Of a stretch of DNA of 64,000 nt, positions 45,954 to 58,746 are shown piece after piece (positions within the stretch are counted from its first letter, which is position 1; every line of letters begins with the position of its first letter). The translations under genes were made by a program, and so were the position numbers. The notes below the pieces were generated by a model. The model saw only the letters and a list, made by a program, of their open reading frames with translations. It searched no databases and was not told where the DNA came from. This DNA comes from Hypholoma sublateritium FD-334 SS-4 (lineage: Eukaryota; Basidiomycota; Agaricomycetes; Agaricales; Strophariaceae). Location: assembly GCA_000827495.1 (NCBI GenBank), contig KN817660.1, positions 19,305 to 83,304 on the forward strand, in the 5' to 3' direction.

Positions 45954-48900
45954 AAAGGGGATGTGGGATGGAGATGTATGATGGGGTGTGACACTGACAG
46001 CAAAGCCGGCGGTCTTATATGAGAACGGAGGTAGGACGCCAGCCGCGGTTCATGCATATGATTCATCTTGACTGTGTGATGACATCTTGGGCGCTAATTG
46101 GCTGGACAGAGGCTGTGACCCAGGTATATGTGAGTTGCTGCCGAGTTAAGTGGAACTCAGGTGGAACTGTAGACGTAAATACGCGGCAGGTCAAAGAAAG
46201 GTGGGACGCGCTGCCGACAATCGACAATGGCGGTGCTAGGCGGTTGCCACAGCCCAGATTACTTTACACAAGCCCGATCTCGACCCGGTAGTCGATAACG
46301 GATGGGGAAGAGAAAGTTCCGACCTTGGAGGCTAGAGGCGATATCGGGTTTGCAATGGTGTGCTTGGGTGTGCTTCATGCTTGTACTAAAATTGTGAACA
46401 ACGAGAAGAACGGCGATGACGGCAGCTTTAAAGTTTAATCAATTTATGCACGTGTCAGTGGCTCTCTCAATGTCATCCGGGTCACAGATACGTTCTGAGC
46501 AGGAGACTACTTAAATATTTCGAGCATTGCAAGGGCAATTGCACGAATATATGGGAAATAAATTGTTGCCAATGACTTGCGATGTATAATATCAATGAGT
46601 TGTTGCTCAACTGCCGGTGCAACGCCGGTGCTTATTTTTGGCTTATATTCTGAGAAATGTTACTTTGTTTTTTCTTGTTTTTTTCTGCGATACTTACGCG
46701 TATAACCCGCCGGGATGTAGGTTGAGGGGAATGTCAGAGCTCATGATAAATTACTGGGAAGCAAAATGTAACATTTCTCGGACCTGGTGTGTTGCAAGCC
46801 GTTTGATTCATTTAAGGCTCGAAACCGTCAAGAATTCGTATTGCAGCGAAGCTCATGTTTGAAACGCACGAGAGTTAGAATGGAAATCAAATGGAAATGC
46901 ATAAGGGCTAATTCTGAGATATCGGAGTATGTTTTTCTTCCGTGCGCTGCTCGCGTTTGGGATCTGATGCTAATTTCCTCCGCATAAGAAAGCAATTTGT
47001 TCTTTTTTCCATCCTAAGTATTGTGTGTACGCTAATTAAGAATGATTTCCGCTGGAAATTCCCATATGGTGATGGGCGCTTAATGCAATTACAATACTCA
47101 CCGTTTGGACCCTATTCTACGGCCTGTCCGACGTATAAAGTATGTATAAGGAAGTTTGAATAAGATACTAACACCGTCATTGACGCTACTGTCGATTAAT
47201 TTCCTTCGGAAATCTTGTCAACACTTGTTGGGAGGAACGACACTTAGTATAAATCATCTGAGCTGAGAACTGCTTGCTGCCGGTGCAGAATTTTCGTAGG
47301 TGATTTCCTACCCAGTGACTTCTCCTTACGAAGCCCAGAAGGTGATGACAGTGAGAGGTGTCGAGTTCCTCCGCCGATGCTATGACAAGTGCGCAGGCTG
47401 TTAGTACTAAGTCTCACAGTTCGATCCAGAGAACCACATACGACATCCGTCGATAACCTGTTAAGTTGAAGAATGCACATGTCAACAGCCTGAGCATGAG
47501 ATATCCGAGAGATCTCTGGGAGGACGCGATCAGAAGCTCACGACATATTGGATGGATCTTTGAGACCAATATTTAGGGTATCTTGAGGGTCTCCAATACA
47601 TTAGCGTGGATATACCCTGAAAATGTGTCGTCAGGTAGACGCTGGCGCTAAACTTCGGACGTGTCCTCCAGAAGTAAGTTTTTGATTGTCCGAGATATTC
47701 GCTCGAGGTCAACTTGAGGTGTCTTTGCGATGGATATGTAATATGTAATGATGATCACGTTAAGTTCATTTAATTTTCCTGACTGCGCACCGGCCGCATT
47801 CCACACACTGTCAGCAATGCCCGTCAAAAAATTTCACTCGTCTAAGAGGCATTTCGTGCTGGTAGACTAAAATACGACCGAGTGAAAAATACAGTCGAAA
47901 TATTATTAGGATGAAATGCAGTCAATCTCCGATAATTTCATTAAATAACACAGCCTTGCCCGGGCCTCAGGCCGCAGTACGCATTGGAGGTAGACCAAAA
48001 CATACGTAAAATTCCTAGGGCACTCTACAGATGCCAGAACTTCGTCACTTTGCATGGCCGTGTTCTATCTGACGTACCACTGCTGCCGTGATAATTTGAT
48101 ACACCTAGAGACCGTCGTGTCGGGTTTACCTTTTCACTCAGCCCGTTAATCTCGGTCAGAGTTCTAGAGATTATTTCATGCTTAGAGCAAGCATGTGAGG
48201 GCGTACTCAACTTCCATGTCAAGTCATGGCATAGATGCCGTTCTTAATGTGATAATCATTTTTCTATATGAGGGAAATGATGAAATTAGAAACTTGGCCG
48301 AGCTATCTCAAGCTCTGCTCACATCATTCATACAATCAAATAAAGCCTGCGTAATGTGCACGAGATCGGATATAACATGAATCAGGGAAGCGTGGAAAAA
48401 TACATAGTTGGACGTCGACTTGAGATAAATACCATATAAGGTTATTATTACCTACTTGGTAAAAAGGTTTCCGCTTGAACTATCTGAAACTCCATTTTTA
48501 TATGGGAAAGCCAAAAAATTGCATAACAATAAATCTCCTCGTCGCTCCACCTCCCAAAAATAAACTTGCGGCCGCACTTTAAAACATATAGAAGTGCAAG
48601 ATGATCAACATCAAACGTCCGAACACTCTGTGCCGAAATCTGGCAGTTGACTGTGACATTGCGGAGGGCACGCGAACTGGACATTCACGGGGAAGAATCT
48701 GAAGAAGATCCGCGGCCCGCAGAGACGTGCCACACGAAGGAAAGCTTGTGATGAAAACCCGACAGTTACTCGCGTAAATTGGTGTGAACCTAGGCGCCTG
48801 AGAGACTCGGAGTACCGGGGGGATCGGCGGGGAGATCTGAGCCGCCGGCGAAATCGCGAGGACCTGCCTCGATCAAGATATATTCCCGCTCGACGCGTTC

Positions 48901-50271
48901 TTGAGCTTGACATTACTCCGGGAAGCTCCACTCCAATTGCTGTGATCCTCACTCACAGTACCGTGCTAAAGGGTCCACAAGCACACCAGAACCGACGAGG
49001 AGATGCGCACGCGTGCTGTTCCGCTACACAAAGCGATTGTGTCTTTCCCCCACTCAAATCCTCTCCTGCAAGATCGGACTATGAGCACGACGGCCGCTAA
49101 AGAGTACTACCTGATACCAATTGTTGCCCTAGGATCAAATTCCAACATGTAGTGTTCCCAACGCGAATGTGCTGGGACATTGCGCGTCATCGACTAGTTA
49201 CTTTATTTCTGTGCGGCTGTATAGGCTACTTATTCATGGAAGCTACTTGATTTGTATACCACTGCTAATCAGATTAGATTGTTTCAAGCCTCCCAGGCAC
49301 GTACAGCTTGCGTACAGCACAGATACGCACATGATGGTCAGGCGGTCATTCAGCATCATCTTGATAAGAGAATACAAGAGAATAGAGATCGCACGTTTTA
49401 AATAAGAGCTCGCCAGGCGCATGTCATAACGACCCGGGTCCGGGGAAATTTCGTCGAGGCCGACGTCTGGTGTCGAGTCTGCCACCGAGAACTCAACAGG
49501 CCTCCGCGTTGCCTCCGCGTCGGCCGCTGACTATGTCCTAGACTACGACGATGTGTATAAATGTTGCATATCAAGGGAATTTACAACTTTCGCCGAGATG
49601 ATCCACTGCGTAACCCAGTTTTCTACCCTTGAGAATATTTACTCTAAACCCTTGATGCGATGCACGTATTATCTTGGTATTATCTGCGTTTGATCTGCGT
49701 ATTCTCGAAAGATTAGATTGTCATAAATAGATTTACTTGCATCATCGCGCATAATAATACAAACACAGGCGCCGCGAAATCGCACAGCTCGTGTGACGAA
49801 ACGCCCTCAAGCATTTATGTCGCTCGCAATCTGACTTTCAGTAGTTCTCACTCCCGGTCCTACATTTTATGCCCGAATCTCAGGAGGTATAAAATCAGGC
49901 GCTTCTTGAATCTTGTTGCGTACTTAGTTCGGACGGTAGAATGAAATTCAATGAATAACCCCATTGTTCACTGGCAGCTGAACTGAGCGACGTGTAGTTT
50001 TTGTTCGGTTTTCCTTTGAAAAAATGATACGGCCTCGTTTATCCCGCTTTTTCAGTATCACTCCATTTGCCAAGGAGCAATCAAATCTAATGAATTTGAT
50101 TGAGCTACATATGGACTTGCTTTCTCTCTTGAATGTTTTTAGGACGTTCAGGGCCGGCGTATTTGTATGTGCTTATTTTAGACGAAGATTCACATGTTTG
50201 TGCAAAGTTGCATGTGCTTTTGAGCTCGATCGGCACCATCCTTGTTATTGACCCCCATCTTCGTCCTCGCC
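45954..50271. other. Long AT-rich interval without a convincing gene
   Basis: Only short frames. The plus strand at about 48655-48950 has a charged coding-like stretch (RELDIHGEESEEDPRP; then in another frame LRDSEYRGDRRGDLSRRRN) that may be a gene fragment with a frameshift; no family was recognised. A TATA-like GGTATAAAATC lies near 49886, but no gene follows it. Confidence 0.45.
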
Positions 50272-52775
50272 ATGGACGGTAGCTCCCAGCCAGTTTCTAG
50301 TCTCGATGACCAGGAAGAATCCGTCCGTATCGCTGTGAAAGCTCTGGGAGACATGCGCAACAGTGGCGGCCGTACAGATAGTAAGCTTTGCTCGCATCGC
50401 TCTACATCGCAGATTTCAATCTAAATACAATTCTCAAGATACCAGAACACTCCCTTCTCTTTCAATTTCTCCTACATCTCGTTCTTCGGCTTCATCGATA
50501 AAAGGGCCTCTTTCATCGCCTACGGCATCCTCCCGGCCGCGCGACTCGTTAACCATTTCTGAATCATCGCCAAGCGGAGCTGCCTTTGTGTCAAGAATGT
50601 CAAGTTTGCCCCTCCTAGGGTCTGCTATGCGTGTTTACGAGCAGGGAAAGGCGTCTTCTCGGGTCATGAAGGTATTATATGACGAGTTCTATCTGGAAAG
50701 AAGCTTGGCGCTAAAAGACTCATGCACGATAGTATGGCGCAGAGATGATGGAATCCAGTGTTAAGGCGGTCTCAAGGCCAGTCATTGACCGACTTCCTGT
50801 CAATGTGAATCAGCTCGACGATTTCGCATGCCGACAGCTAGATAGAGTAAGTTTCTCTCAAGAATTTCATGTGTTTTCGGTCATATTGCATTACATTTAC
50901 TTCTATTGCTTCTATTATGGCATTGATATCGTTTCTTTTCATAGCTCGATCGATATCGAAGACCTTCTACCGACGCTGAAACTGCCCAGCGCCCTACTTC
51001 CATCATGGCTATTTCCCCTTCATCACCCACATCACAACTTCGCGGTAGGCCCAAACTGAAGACAAAAACGTTGGACGGAACGGCCATTGACGACGACGAT
51101 CAAGCGGATGAATTTCGAGAAGAACGCCAACAATCTTCCAGCCGACATTGGAAAGGTAGTGATCGAGGTGTGCCAAGTTGGTTAGAAGGTATGTCTTATT
51201 GGTCTATACTTTGTTCCCCGACATCTGATCACATCTTTTCCACCATGAAGCCAACAGTCCATTTGTTTCCCCACCCCCACCCCCACCTGCCGATTCGCGA
51301 TCGTCAACTCCCACACAAAACGGCGATGATTCGCAAATTGACCGCTCACCATCTCGTGCACCCGGAGTGGAGCAGCAGCAGGTCGCCCAACGAAGTCGCT
51401 GGCAAGCGGTGCTTTTAGAGGCAGGTGGCCTCAGCGCAGCCCTAAGCGAGGAAAGTATGCGACGACTCAAATATTGTCTTCAATGGCTCCAAGTTCGTCC
51501 ACTTATAAGTTTTCCTACTTTGATAGAATTAATAATCCGGTGATCATTTTAGTACGCAACTGCCCATATCGACGCGCAAATTCTTATTCTACGCGACTTC
51601 ACAGCCAACCTTCAACCTATGCCCACGGACAGTCTCTCCACCACCCGCCGTCCGCCCATCTCCGAAGACCATATGCGCAAGCTCACTGACGTGCGCCGCG
51701 ACATTGTACACACCATCCGACAAGTTGTCGACGTCGTGAGCAAATACGCAGGCGGTGCTCTCCCTGAGCCAGCACGTAATCGTGTCCGCGGGTTCATTCT
51801 CAAACTCCCGCAACGCTGGGCGACCAAAGCAGGCCCAGCTCCGGCGGCGGGAGCCCTGGGCGTCGCTGGACACGGGACCGGAGCGGCCCGGCGTGTCGGC
51901 GGGCGGCGCGCTGCACATAGGGAACGCGGGACGGGCGCGCCTGAGCCTGGTGTGCGCTCCGGCGCGAGCTCGCGTGCACCGTCGCCGTCGACGTCCCCTC
52001 GGCTGGCGCGGGCGGCGCTGGGGAACACCCATCCCCGGCACGGGGACACCGCTGAGCACGGACACGGGGAGGCGGTGTCTGCAAGCGCAGCGCTTGTGGC
52101 CTCTCAGCGCATCTTAACTCTCGCAACTGAGAGCTTGGATATGATGCGCAATGTCACGGGGGTCGTGAAAGATAGCTTGGATAGGGCCGACGCGTACGTT
52201 TTCCGTTATGTTCAACGGTGTTGGAGATATGCTGATTTTTTCTGCCATTTCCTCTGTATAGTTGGGTTGGCCGTCTCCGAACTGTGGGCATACAGCGCGG
52301 CGCACAGGAGGGCGAAGATACTGAGGTATCCGAGTTTCAGTTTGCCGAGCACATGCAACACAGGCGCACGGGGAGCACACAGTCCATCCCATACGATGAA
52401 CATGACACCGGGATGCCTTCCCCGTTCTTCTCGGGCTCGTCGACGAACTGGGGCTCGAGCATCCCGTCGACTCCAGGCGGTGGAGCGTACACTCCGGCGT
52501 ATAGCTTCGCGGGTGGCGCGCCGAGTCCCGGCGCTGTGGCTATGGCGATCCCCATTGGCGCGATGAGCCTCAACTCACGGTACAATACACCGAAGAGTGT
52601 CGCGGCATCGCTCCCTGAGGAAGAGGAAGAAGAGGGCACCGACGCGCATTTTGTCTCTAGTGGTGCGGTGAGCGCGAACGCAAAACTGGAACGCCTCGAG
52701 GCGGTGCGAGTCGTCGGCATGGACGCAGAGGACGACGGGGCCCGTGGTGTGCAGAAGATGGATGTGGACGTGTAG
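50272..52775 (+). CDS. opi1: Opi1-family transcriptional regulator of phospholipid synthesis
   Basis: Seven exons in phase: 50272-50380, 50439-50671, 50733-50846, 50945-51188, 51251-51492, 51553-52193 and 52262-52775 (698 aa). Conserved blocks: DDQEESVRIAVKALGDMRN at the N-terminus, YGAEMMESSVKAVSRPVIDR, then the core LLEAGGLSAALSEESMRRL, LQWLQYATAHIDAQILILRD, VRRDIVHTIRQVVDVVSKYA, ALPEPARNRVRGFILKLPQR and ATESLDMMRNVTGVVKDSLD. This is the Opi1 family (PF08618). In yeast, Opi1 is held at the ER by phosphatidic acid and Scs2 and enters the nucleus to repress inositol/choline-responsive genes when phosphatidic acid falls. The core is interrupted by a GC-rich Ala/Arg/Gly insert (about 51840-52080) and followed by a Ser/Gly/Glu-rich tail. 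The acceptor at 51250 (CCATGAAG) lacks a good pyrimidine tract but is the one that keeps the frame. Confidence 0.9.
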
Positions 52776-53711
52776 GTGGTGGCGTCCTGCACACGTGTCT
52801 CTAGCGCTATTCCGAGCGTGGGTCTACCAGGTGTCTTTCTGGGCGCCCCTTGCGCGCCGGGGATTACGCTTCTTCAGAATGTCGCTCTATTCAATTCGCT
52901 CGCCGCCCACACTGTTCTACTCGTTTTTCTCGATCTGGGCTATTTATTACTTTCTTTCCCTGCTACACCCTCCTTCTTGTGACTGTCATCAAAGCATCCT
53001 GTTTCTCGACCTGTATTGGTAGGCAGTGCGCCCACGCCAACAGCGTCCCACACTCCCTCTCAATCCCCTCTCTACCCGGTCCTCTGTCCCCTACCAAGTC
53101 GACCATGAGATCGGGTCCCCGTCTCTCTTTCTGGATTTCATTTGCAATTTGAATTAACCATACCATCACTCTCCGCGACTTATGGTCCAACCTAGTCATT
53201 TCAAGCTAGATCCGTCCTTCCCCACTCCCTCGGTCTCTTCTTCCCTTCTCACCTACGTCTCACATCTGCCTCCGATTCATACCAAGCGATGGGCTATATC
53301 CGCCTGTTTCATTTCAGCTCACAATATACATATGTTGTGCATCCTGTCTCTTCGGTGCTGATACTCCATGACTTTTTCATTTACGTTGTGCTTGAAAGCG
53401 CTTCGAGGGACGTGCACAGGATTGTACTACTATAAGTATACGTTATTCACCAGTCACTTCTACTAATATTTAATCCTTTCGCACACCGCGTCCGTCTCTC
53501 TCACCTTGACCGCGCTCTGCGAACTGTAAGTACTGCTGATTGACGTGTTGCTGATAGAGTTGAATGTCCTTATTAAATACGACTTGCAACGTTTTGCTTT
53601 TGGGTGATGATGTTGAAATCTTGACATGATTCCCAGGAGTACGTACCCCTTGCAAGTCGGGCTCCTTTTCACACCTCGCGACTAAGTTCACCGATTACCT
53701 CTAAGATCCAA
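52776..53711. other. Intergenic, pyrimidine-rich 3' flank of opi1
   Basis: C/T-rich sequence with short frames; likely 3' UTR of opi1 and promoter of the F-box-like gene. No gene seen. Confidence 0.5.
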
Positions 53712-55169
53712 ATGCCTGCCAGCCTGCCAACGCTTCAGGTTCAAGCTCAACGTGCTCAATATCCAAGTCCCTTCAGACTTCAGGATCTCCCTGTAGATAT
53801 ACGTTGTCAAATCTTCGATCTACTGGCACTCGATGTACCAAGGCCCACCACTAGCGAAGGCTCCAAGTGTAAAGAACAAACAGAAAACCGTGAAGCACTG
53901 TGGGCATGTGCTCAGGTGTCGAGTTCCTTCCACCATGAAGCATATTCCCGACTCTTCAACACAGTTGTCCTCGAGGCTTGGCTCGGGCGCGGGCGTACAA
54001 TAAAGCCGGAGTCTATTTCTCAACTAGAACGAGCGGCAGATATGCTGTCTAACAGTGGATACGTGGTTCGCCACATCAAAACTTTCTGCTTGTTTGTCAA
54101 TAGCTCAGCGGCGTTTCTCCACGACTTCATCCAGAATGGCCGTCTCTCGCAAATTCTGAACGCTTTGCATGGCCCAGACCACGGCGTCGAATCTTTGAGT
54201 TTCATTGTGGAATGTAATGTACGACGATGGGAGTATTCGGAGAGCGACCAGGAATTTCAACTCGCCTTTCAAGATCTCATACAATCGTCTCGCTTGAAGC
54301 ACGTACAATTATGCGGAATAGCAAAGATCCCAGTCAAAATATTCCACACGAAGAAAATACAGAGGGTCGAACTGTATAGAATGGGATTCGATGCTGAAGA
54401 AGGCGACATAAGCTTGTCATTCTCCCTAGAATCAATCGGAATGGACGTCCCAGACCGTGACGAAGTACCCATAGCACTCCAGTTCGTCTCCACAGGGTCG
54501 AAAATCAAACAAATCTACTGCCAAGTCACCTCCGCACACTCCATGGCTAGGGTAATTGAAATCGCTGCCCCCACTTCCGCAGATACTCTGAAAGAGTTCC
54601 ATGTCCAGATCTCTGGCACCAACTTCTCCAATACACTGCCTCTGCTAGGGAGCCCGCCGCCTAGACAGAAATTCCACTTCTGCCGCCTTGTCCAACTCAC
54701 TTCTCTCCGCATTTCTGAGGTTATTGGTGCGGAGGTTATCAATGTCCTACAGAATTTCCTTGCCCTGTGCTCATTTCCTTCGCTCGCCGACCTTACACTC
54801 GACACGGTGATAGACCTCGGCCACATCACTCAAGTGCACGCTATTCCGCACCCCGAGCGTTGGAATCTCCTAGACCAACTCCTTGCGCAACCAACGTTCA
54901 AAGCAATTCCCAAGATTGTCATCGTAGTGCAATTCAACGTTGAAGTCAATCCGCCTTTTGACCACGCGGCGTACGACGCGAAAGTGTTAGAGCTCCTTTA
55001 CGAGAGCCTTCCTGAGTTCAATGCCGCGCGCCAGGCTGGATCTACCCGGGGGGTGAAGATCAACACCGTCTTCCGAGATGTACTCTTTGACGTACCTAAC
55101 CACAGTGTTTTCGTGCGCTATGGAGGAAGAGGTGCTCGGAGAATTCCCTTGTATCCCAATACGTGGTAG
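53712..55169 (+). CDS. F-box-like protein, single exon
   Basis: 485 aa without introns. The F-box-like start is FRLQDLPVDIRCQIFDLLA followed by WACAQVSSSFHHEAYSRLFN, the usual two-helix layout that binds Skp1. The rest lacks clear leucine-rich repeats but has alternating hydrophobic segments (LKHVQLCGIAKIPVKIF; LTSLRISEVIGAEVINVL) and ends FVRYGGRGARRIPLYPNTW. Family knowledge: such single-copy F-box-like proteins are extremely numerous in agaricomycetes and most have no known target. Substrate selection for SCF ubiquitin ligase is inferred from the F-box only. Confidence 0.75.
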   Translation: MPASLPTLQVQAQRAQYPSPFRLQDLPVDIRCQIFDLLALDVPRPTTSEGSKCKEQTENREALWACAQVSSSFHHEAYSRLFNTVVLEAWLGRGRTIKPESISQLERAADMLSNSGYVVRHIKTFCLFVNSSAAFLHDFIQNGRLSQILNALHGPDHGVESLSFIVECNVRRWEYSESDQEFQLAFQDLIQSSRLKHVQLCGIAKIPVKIFHTKKIQRVELYRMGFDAEEGDISLSFSLESIGMDVPDRDEVPIALQFVSTGSKIKQIYCQVTSAHSMARVIEIAAPTSADTLKEFHVQISGTNFSNTLPLLGSPPPRQKFHFCRLVQLTSLRISEVIGAEVINVLQNFLALCSFPSLADLTLDTVIDLGHITQVHAIPHPERWNLLDQLLAQPTFKAIPKIVIVVQFNVEVNPPFDHAAYDAKVLELLYESLPEFNAARQAGSTRGVKINTVFRDVLFDVPNHSVFVRYGGRGARRIPLYPNTW

Positions 55170-57045
55170 GGTGACATTTGCTACTTTTTCACTTTCTTTT
55201 TATCATTACTTTCCAATTGTCATTGCCGTTTAAAAGTATGTACAGTGTATTGGGATATGACTGGCGGCCTGTCGCCCTGGGGGGGGGTGCGAGGATGAGC
55301 TTGTAGATCAGACGTAGATGTAGAAAATGTGGCTGTTTCTGTACCTGATATATCCTTGTATCGAACAAATAAATCACCGGCAGACTCTAAATTCTGTCAA
55401 GCTTTCAGAACCACCAGCCCGGTGAAGGGATCCAGGGTGACGGGATCCAGGAGCCGAAGCAGTGGCCGGGCGCCAAGGCGCCGCCAGGCACTGCCGTGAC
55501 TCTCGGGACCAGGTTGATTGGGTTGATTGCCGGTCGACCGGATCAAAGATATTTTGAAAGTAGCGCGCATACTGCTCTTATTCCTCCAGACCCCAATTGA
55601 ATGCTACCACCGCCTGCTTGATACTGCCGAATAGATATAATATCAAGCGATTTAGTCATAGGCTATAATGATAGGAAGGTAGGAACTTGAAGACAAGTGT
55701 CTTATGACCTGAGCCTAAGAGCAAGCGAATCAAGTCTGAAAATATTAGTAGATCAATAGTAAAGTCGTGCGCTCGGTCCTATGTAGCGAGTTATTTTTTA
55801 ATTTATATGCCATTACTGAGGAGCTTATGTATTTACATAGATGTCTACATAGAGCAGAAATGATTGTGAGGTATTACCATATTCTTATACATCTCAAAAT
55901 TTGGAAAATATAAGCCTGCAGTTGTGCTCTTGGGAAACCGCTTGTAAAGGACCAGGGTACGTCAGCGCTCAGCGCTAGCGCTGAGCCTCCTATAAATGAT
56001 GCGATATACTTGAAGCTTTGCTATCAACTCTCACTATCCTATAATATTTCGTGTCAAAATATATGCGGTAAAGCAGTTATTCAGGTGATTTTGACGCTTA
56101 GCGTCCAGCCGTTGATGTTGTACGACACGTTGATTGATAGGTGATTGAAGTGTGAAAGACGACTACATATTCCCACTAGCAGTAATAAGCTTAGTATATG
56201 ATTCCCCGGACACCCGAATCGTTGAGTAAGTTGATCATCGTCGCAATGGTGGCAGATACCGAGCGGTACACTGCGCGAAGCTCGAGGGTTAAAATATACT
56301 GAGTTTTCTGTTACATATTGTTATCTTGAGTTTCCGCCGCTGAGTCACAGTTCACTTCAAAGATTGCGATCTTTCAAGTTTTACAATGGCTGTACTTTAT
56401 TTCATCTTCTGACCCTGTGGAAAAGATAGTTTCTTAGATACAGAGAGCTACAAGTCACCTGTGAACATACCTTCTTCATTACTTACCTGAAACATTCTTG
56501 GATAGACCACATCATGGCTACGTGCAGTGTGCATCAAGCGTAACCTAAGCGTAACTAATTAATGAGAGCTTAAGTTAGATGGAACTGTGCTTTGACGCTG
56601 CAGACCATGATTGCGATCTCCGCTACATGAATTCTCAAGTCAAAGGAGAAACACTAAGTGTTATATCCCGAGGGGTTTGCTTTTCTCATGGTGGAACAGA
56701 AGTGAGCTCCTGATGGTTTGGATGTCAACGGGAGCTGGTTGAGATGTATCGAGAGGTGATAGTGGGTATCCTTGTTACATTACTTGTCATGATTCGACAC
56801 CATCGGATGAGATCAGAACATCTCATACAAACCAAGGCATTAGTAAAGAGGCAGACCATCATCTGTCGCTGCAAATGTATAAAGGGAGAAGGGCTATGGA
56901 TCTAATTCTTCAGCTGGTCTCACTCCCACTTCACGTCCTACACTAATAATTCCATCAAGCAAGCGTTGTACGCAAACCCCAAAGAAGTCAAGCCGTCAAT
57001 TAGATTCCGACAATCCAGATACTACTACATTTCTATTCAGTTAAT
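55170..57045. other. AT-rich intergenic with one perfect palindrome
   Basis: No gene. A 20-bp palindrome lies at 55967-55986. TATAAAG at about 56878 is a plausible TATA box for the secreted protein beginning at 57046. Confidence 0.5.
55967..55986. repeat. 20-bp perfect palindrome
   Basis: GCTCAGCGCTAGCGCTGAGC equals its own reverse complement; symmetry ends exactly there. It could be a binding site or chance. Confidence 0.85.
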
Positions 57046-58392
57046 ATGGTACAAATTACCAACGCCCTTCTCTTTGCCGCCACCGTTGCTCCCGCCTTCG
57101 CCGCTCCTCTCGAGTAAGAGTGTTTTTAATATTTAATGCTCATATACTTAATTTACTATAACATTTAGAACCCGCGAACCAAAATTCAATGTCGCTGTGT
57201 TGAAAGCTGTCGGAAAGGGCGTAGCCAAAGCCACTTCAGGTGCTGATACCACAGCAAAGTGAGCATCGAGCCCAATCTTCAGTATCCAAAGTAGAATTTC
57301 ATGATTTCCCATACAGCCTTGTATCTGTCACGCCGCAACAGCCTCAGCGCCGCAGCATTGACGGCTTTGAAGATGTTGAAGCTCGCGACCCCAGGCTCAG
57401 CGGCGCTCAAATAAGGCAAGCCGGACGCGTTGCTGGAAAGGTAGCATCTGGCGTAGGCGCCGCCGCTACGTAAGTGTACAGCCATTATAAGCATGCACTC
57501 ATCCGCCAATGCATCATACCCCATTAGCGTCGGCTCGCTTTTGATGCCTCAACAGCGCCGAAGTTTGGAGTCCAGAGAGCCAGGCATCACCAGCGCCCAG
57601 GCGAAGTCTTTTTTTAAGGGTGCCGTTAAAGTTGGCGGATACGCCAAGAGTGGCATTGAATTCGGCACTACGTATGTTCTCTATTGTTCTTTGAGATTCT
57701 CGATGTCAGTGCTGATACGGATGAAACATTTATCTTTTCTTATAAGTGTTGCGCCACTCCTCCCTCACAAGAATCGTAGATCCTTGGAGGATCTTGAAGT
57801 CCGCACATTCCGCATGCCCTCTCACAGCACCATGCGAGCTATTGGAGGCACTGTCGCTGGTGCTGCAGGATTTGCTGGAACGTGAGTATTACTTCCGAGT
57901 TAGTGTCTATGCTCACTGGCATTTCTCACAAATCATTATCCCCGTTCCGTGATCTATAGCGTTGCTATACTAAACACCCAACCTCAACATCGTCGTGAGC
58001 TTGAAGCACGTGAACGAGAATACTTTCCTTTAGAGCGAAAGACGATTGGAATCCCAGCCCATTTCGCTCGCGAAGAGATACTGGAGACGCGCGATCCCAA
58101 CTTCTTCTCCACAGTCGCCAAGGACGTTGGAAAAGTCGCCAAACTGGTTATCCGAGGGGACGAGGATGAGCTTGTCGCTCGCGAACCCAACTTCTTCTCA
58201 GTTGTAAAGGACGTTGGGAAAGTTGCCAAGTTCGTAATCCGGGAGGATGAACTTGACGCTCGCGAACCCGAGCCTAACTTCTTCCGCTCACTTGCTAAGG
58301 ACGTCGGAAAAGTGGCCAAACTCGTGATCCGAGAAGATGAGAACGGGGAACTGTATGTTCGCGACTTGAGCGATGAGTATTACCTTGATTAA
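57046..58392 (+). CDS. Secreted modular protein with dibasic sites and internal repeats
   Basis: Six exons: 57046-57113, 57169-57258, 57317-57469, 57528-57671, 57747-57881 and 57960-58392; every intron is phase 2 (340 aa). Signal peptide MVQITNALLFAATVAPAFA, cleaved before APLE. Exons 3-6 all open alike: a Val/Leu stretch, Pro/Gln, then a dibasic site and Ser/Glu-Leu-Glu (QRRSIDGFE, QRRSLESRE, NRRSLEDLE, HRRELEARE). Exons 3-5 end with a Gly/Ala-rich helix (GRVAGKVASGVGAAAT and similar). The last exon holds three tandem copies of a unit near PNFFSTVAKDVGKVAKLVIR, separated by acidic ELVARE-type links. Such RR sites would suit Kex2 processing into peptides, as in fungal Kex2-processed repeat proteins, but processing is not shown. 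TATA-like TATAAAG lies 168 bp upstream. Function unknown; no cysteine pattern of a hydrophobin or small secreted Cys-rich protein. Confidence 0.75.
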
Positions 58393-58746
58393 TTGTCCGA
58401 GTAGTATAAACTGTCAGAGGAATAAGTATGACACTGCTGTCACTGCTGTCTGCGATCATCCGTACTTACCTCTGGCAACCCCTTCAACGTGCTTGACCAT
58501 CATCTCCATCATTCCCGTGTGATTCAGCGATTTCACTCGCTCTTGCTGTTGCGGTCTAGGTCAGGCGAGCTCAACGGACATAAATGTTCAGGGATACGTG
58601 GGGCCTACAAGTATCAACAAGCAGTTAGTGGAGTAAGTTTGAGTAAACACAAAGTAAACAAGGTCTAAATTGGGTCCAAATAACCGTCGGTCCGCACTCC
58701 CCGACCCTGACCTTGACCTCGACGACCAATCTCTACAGATCTGCAA

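Noticed and set aside
48611..48952. Arg-rich minus-strand frame, and a charged plus-strand stretch with one frameshift
   Set aside because: Composition looks coding on the plus strand, but no family or complete gene could be identified.
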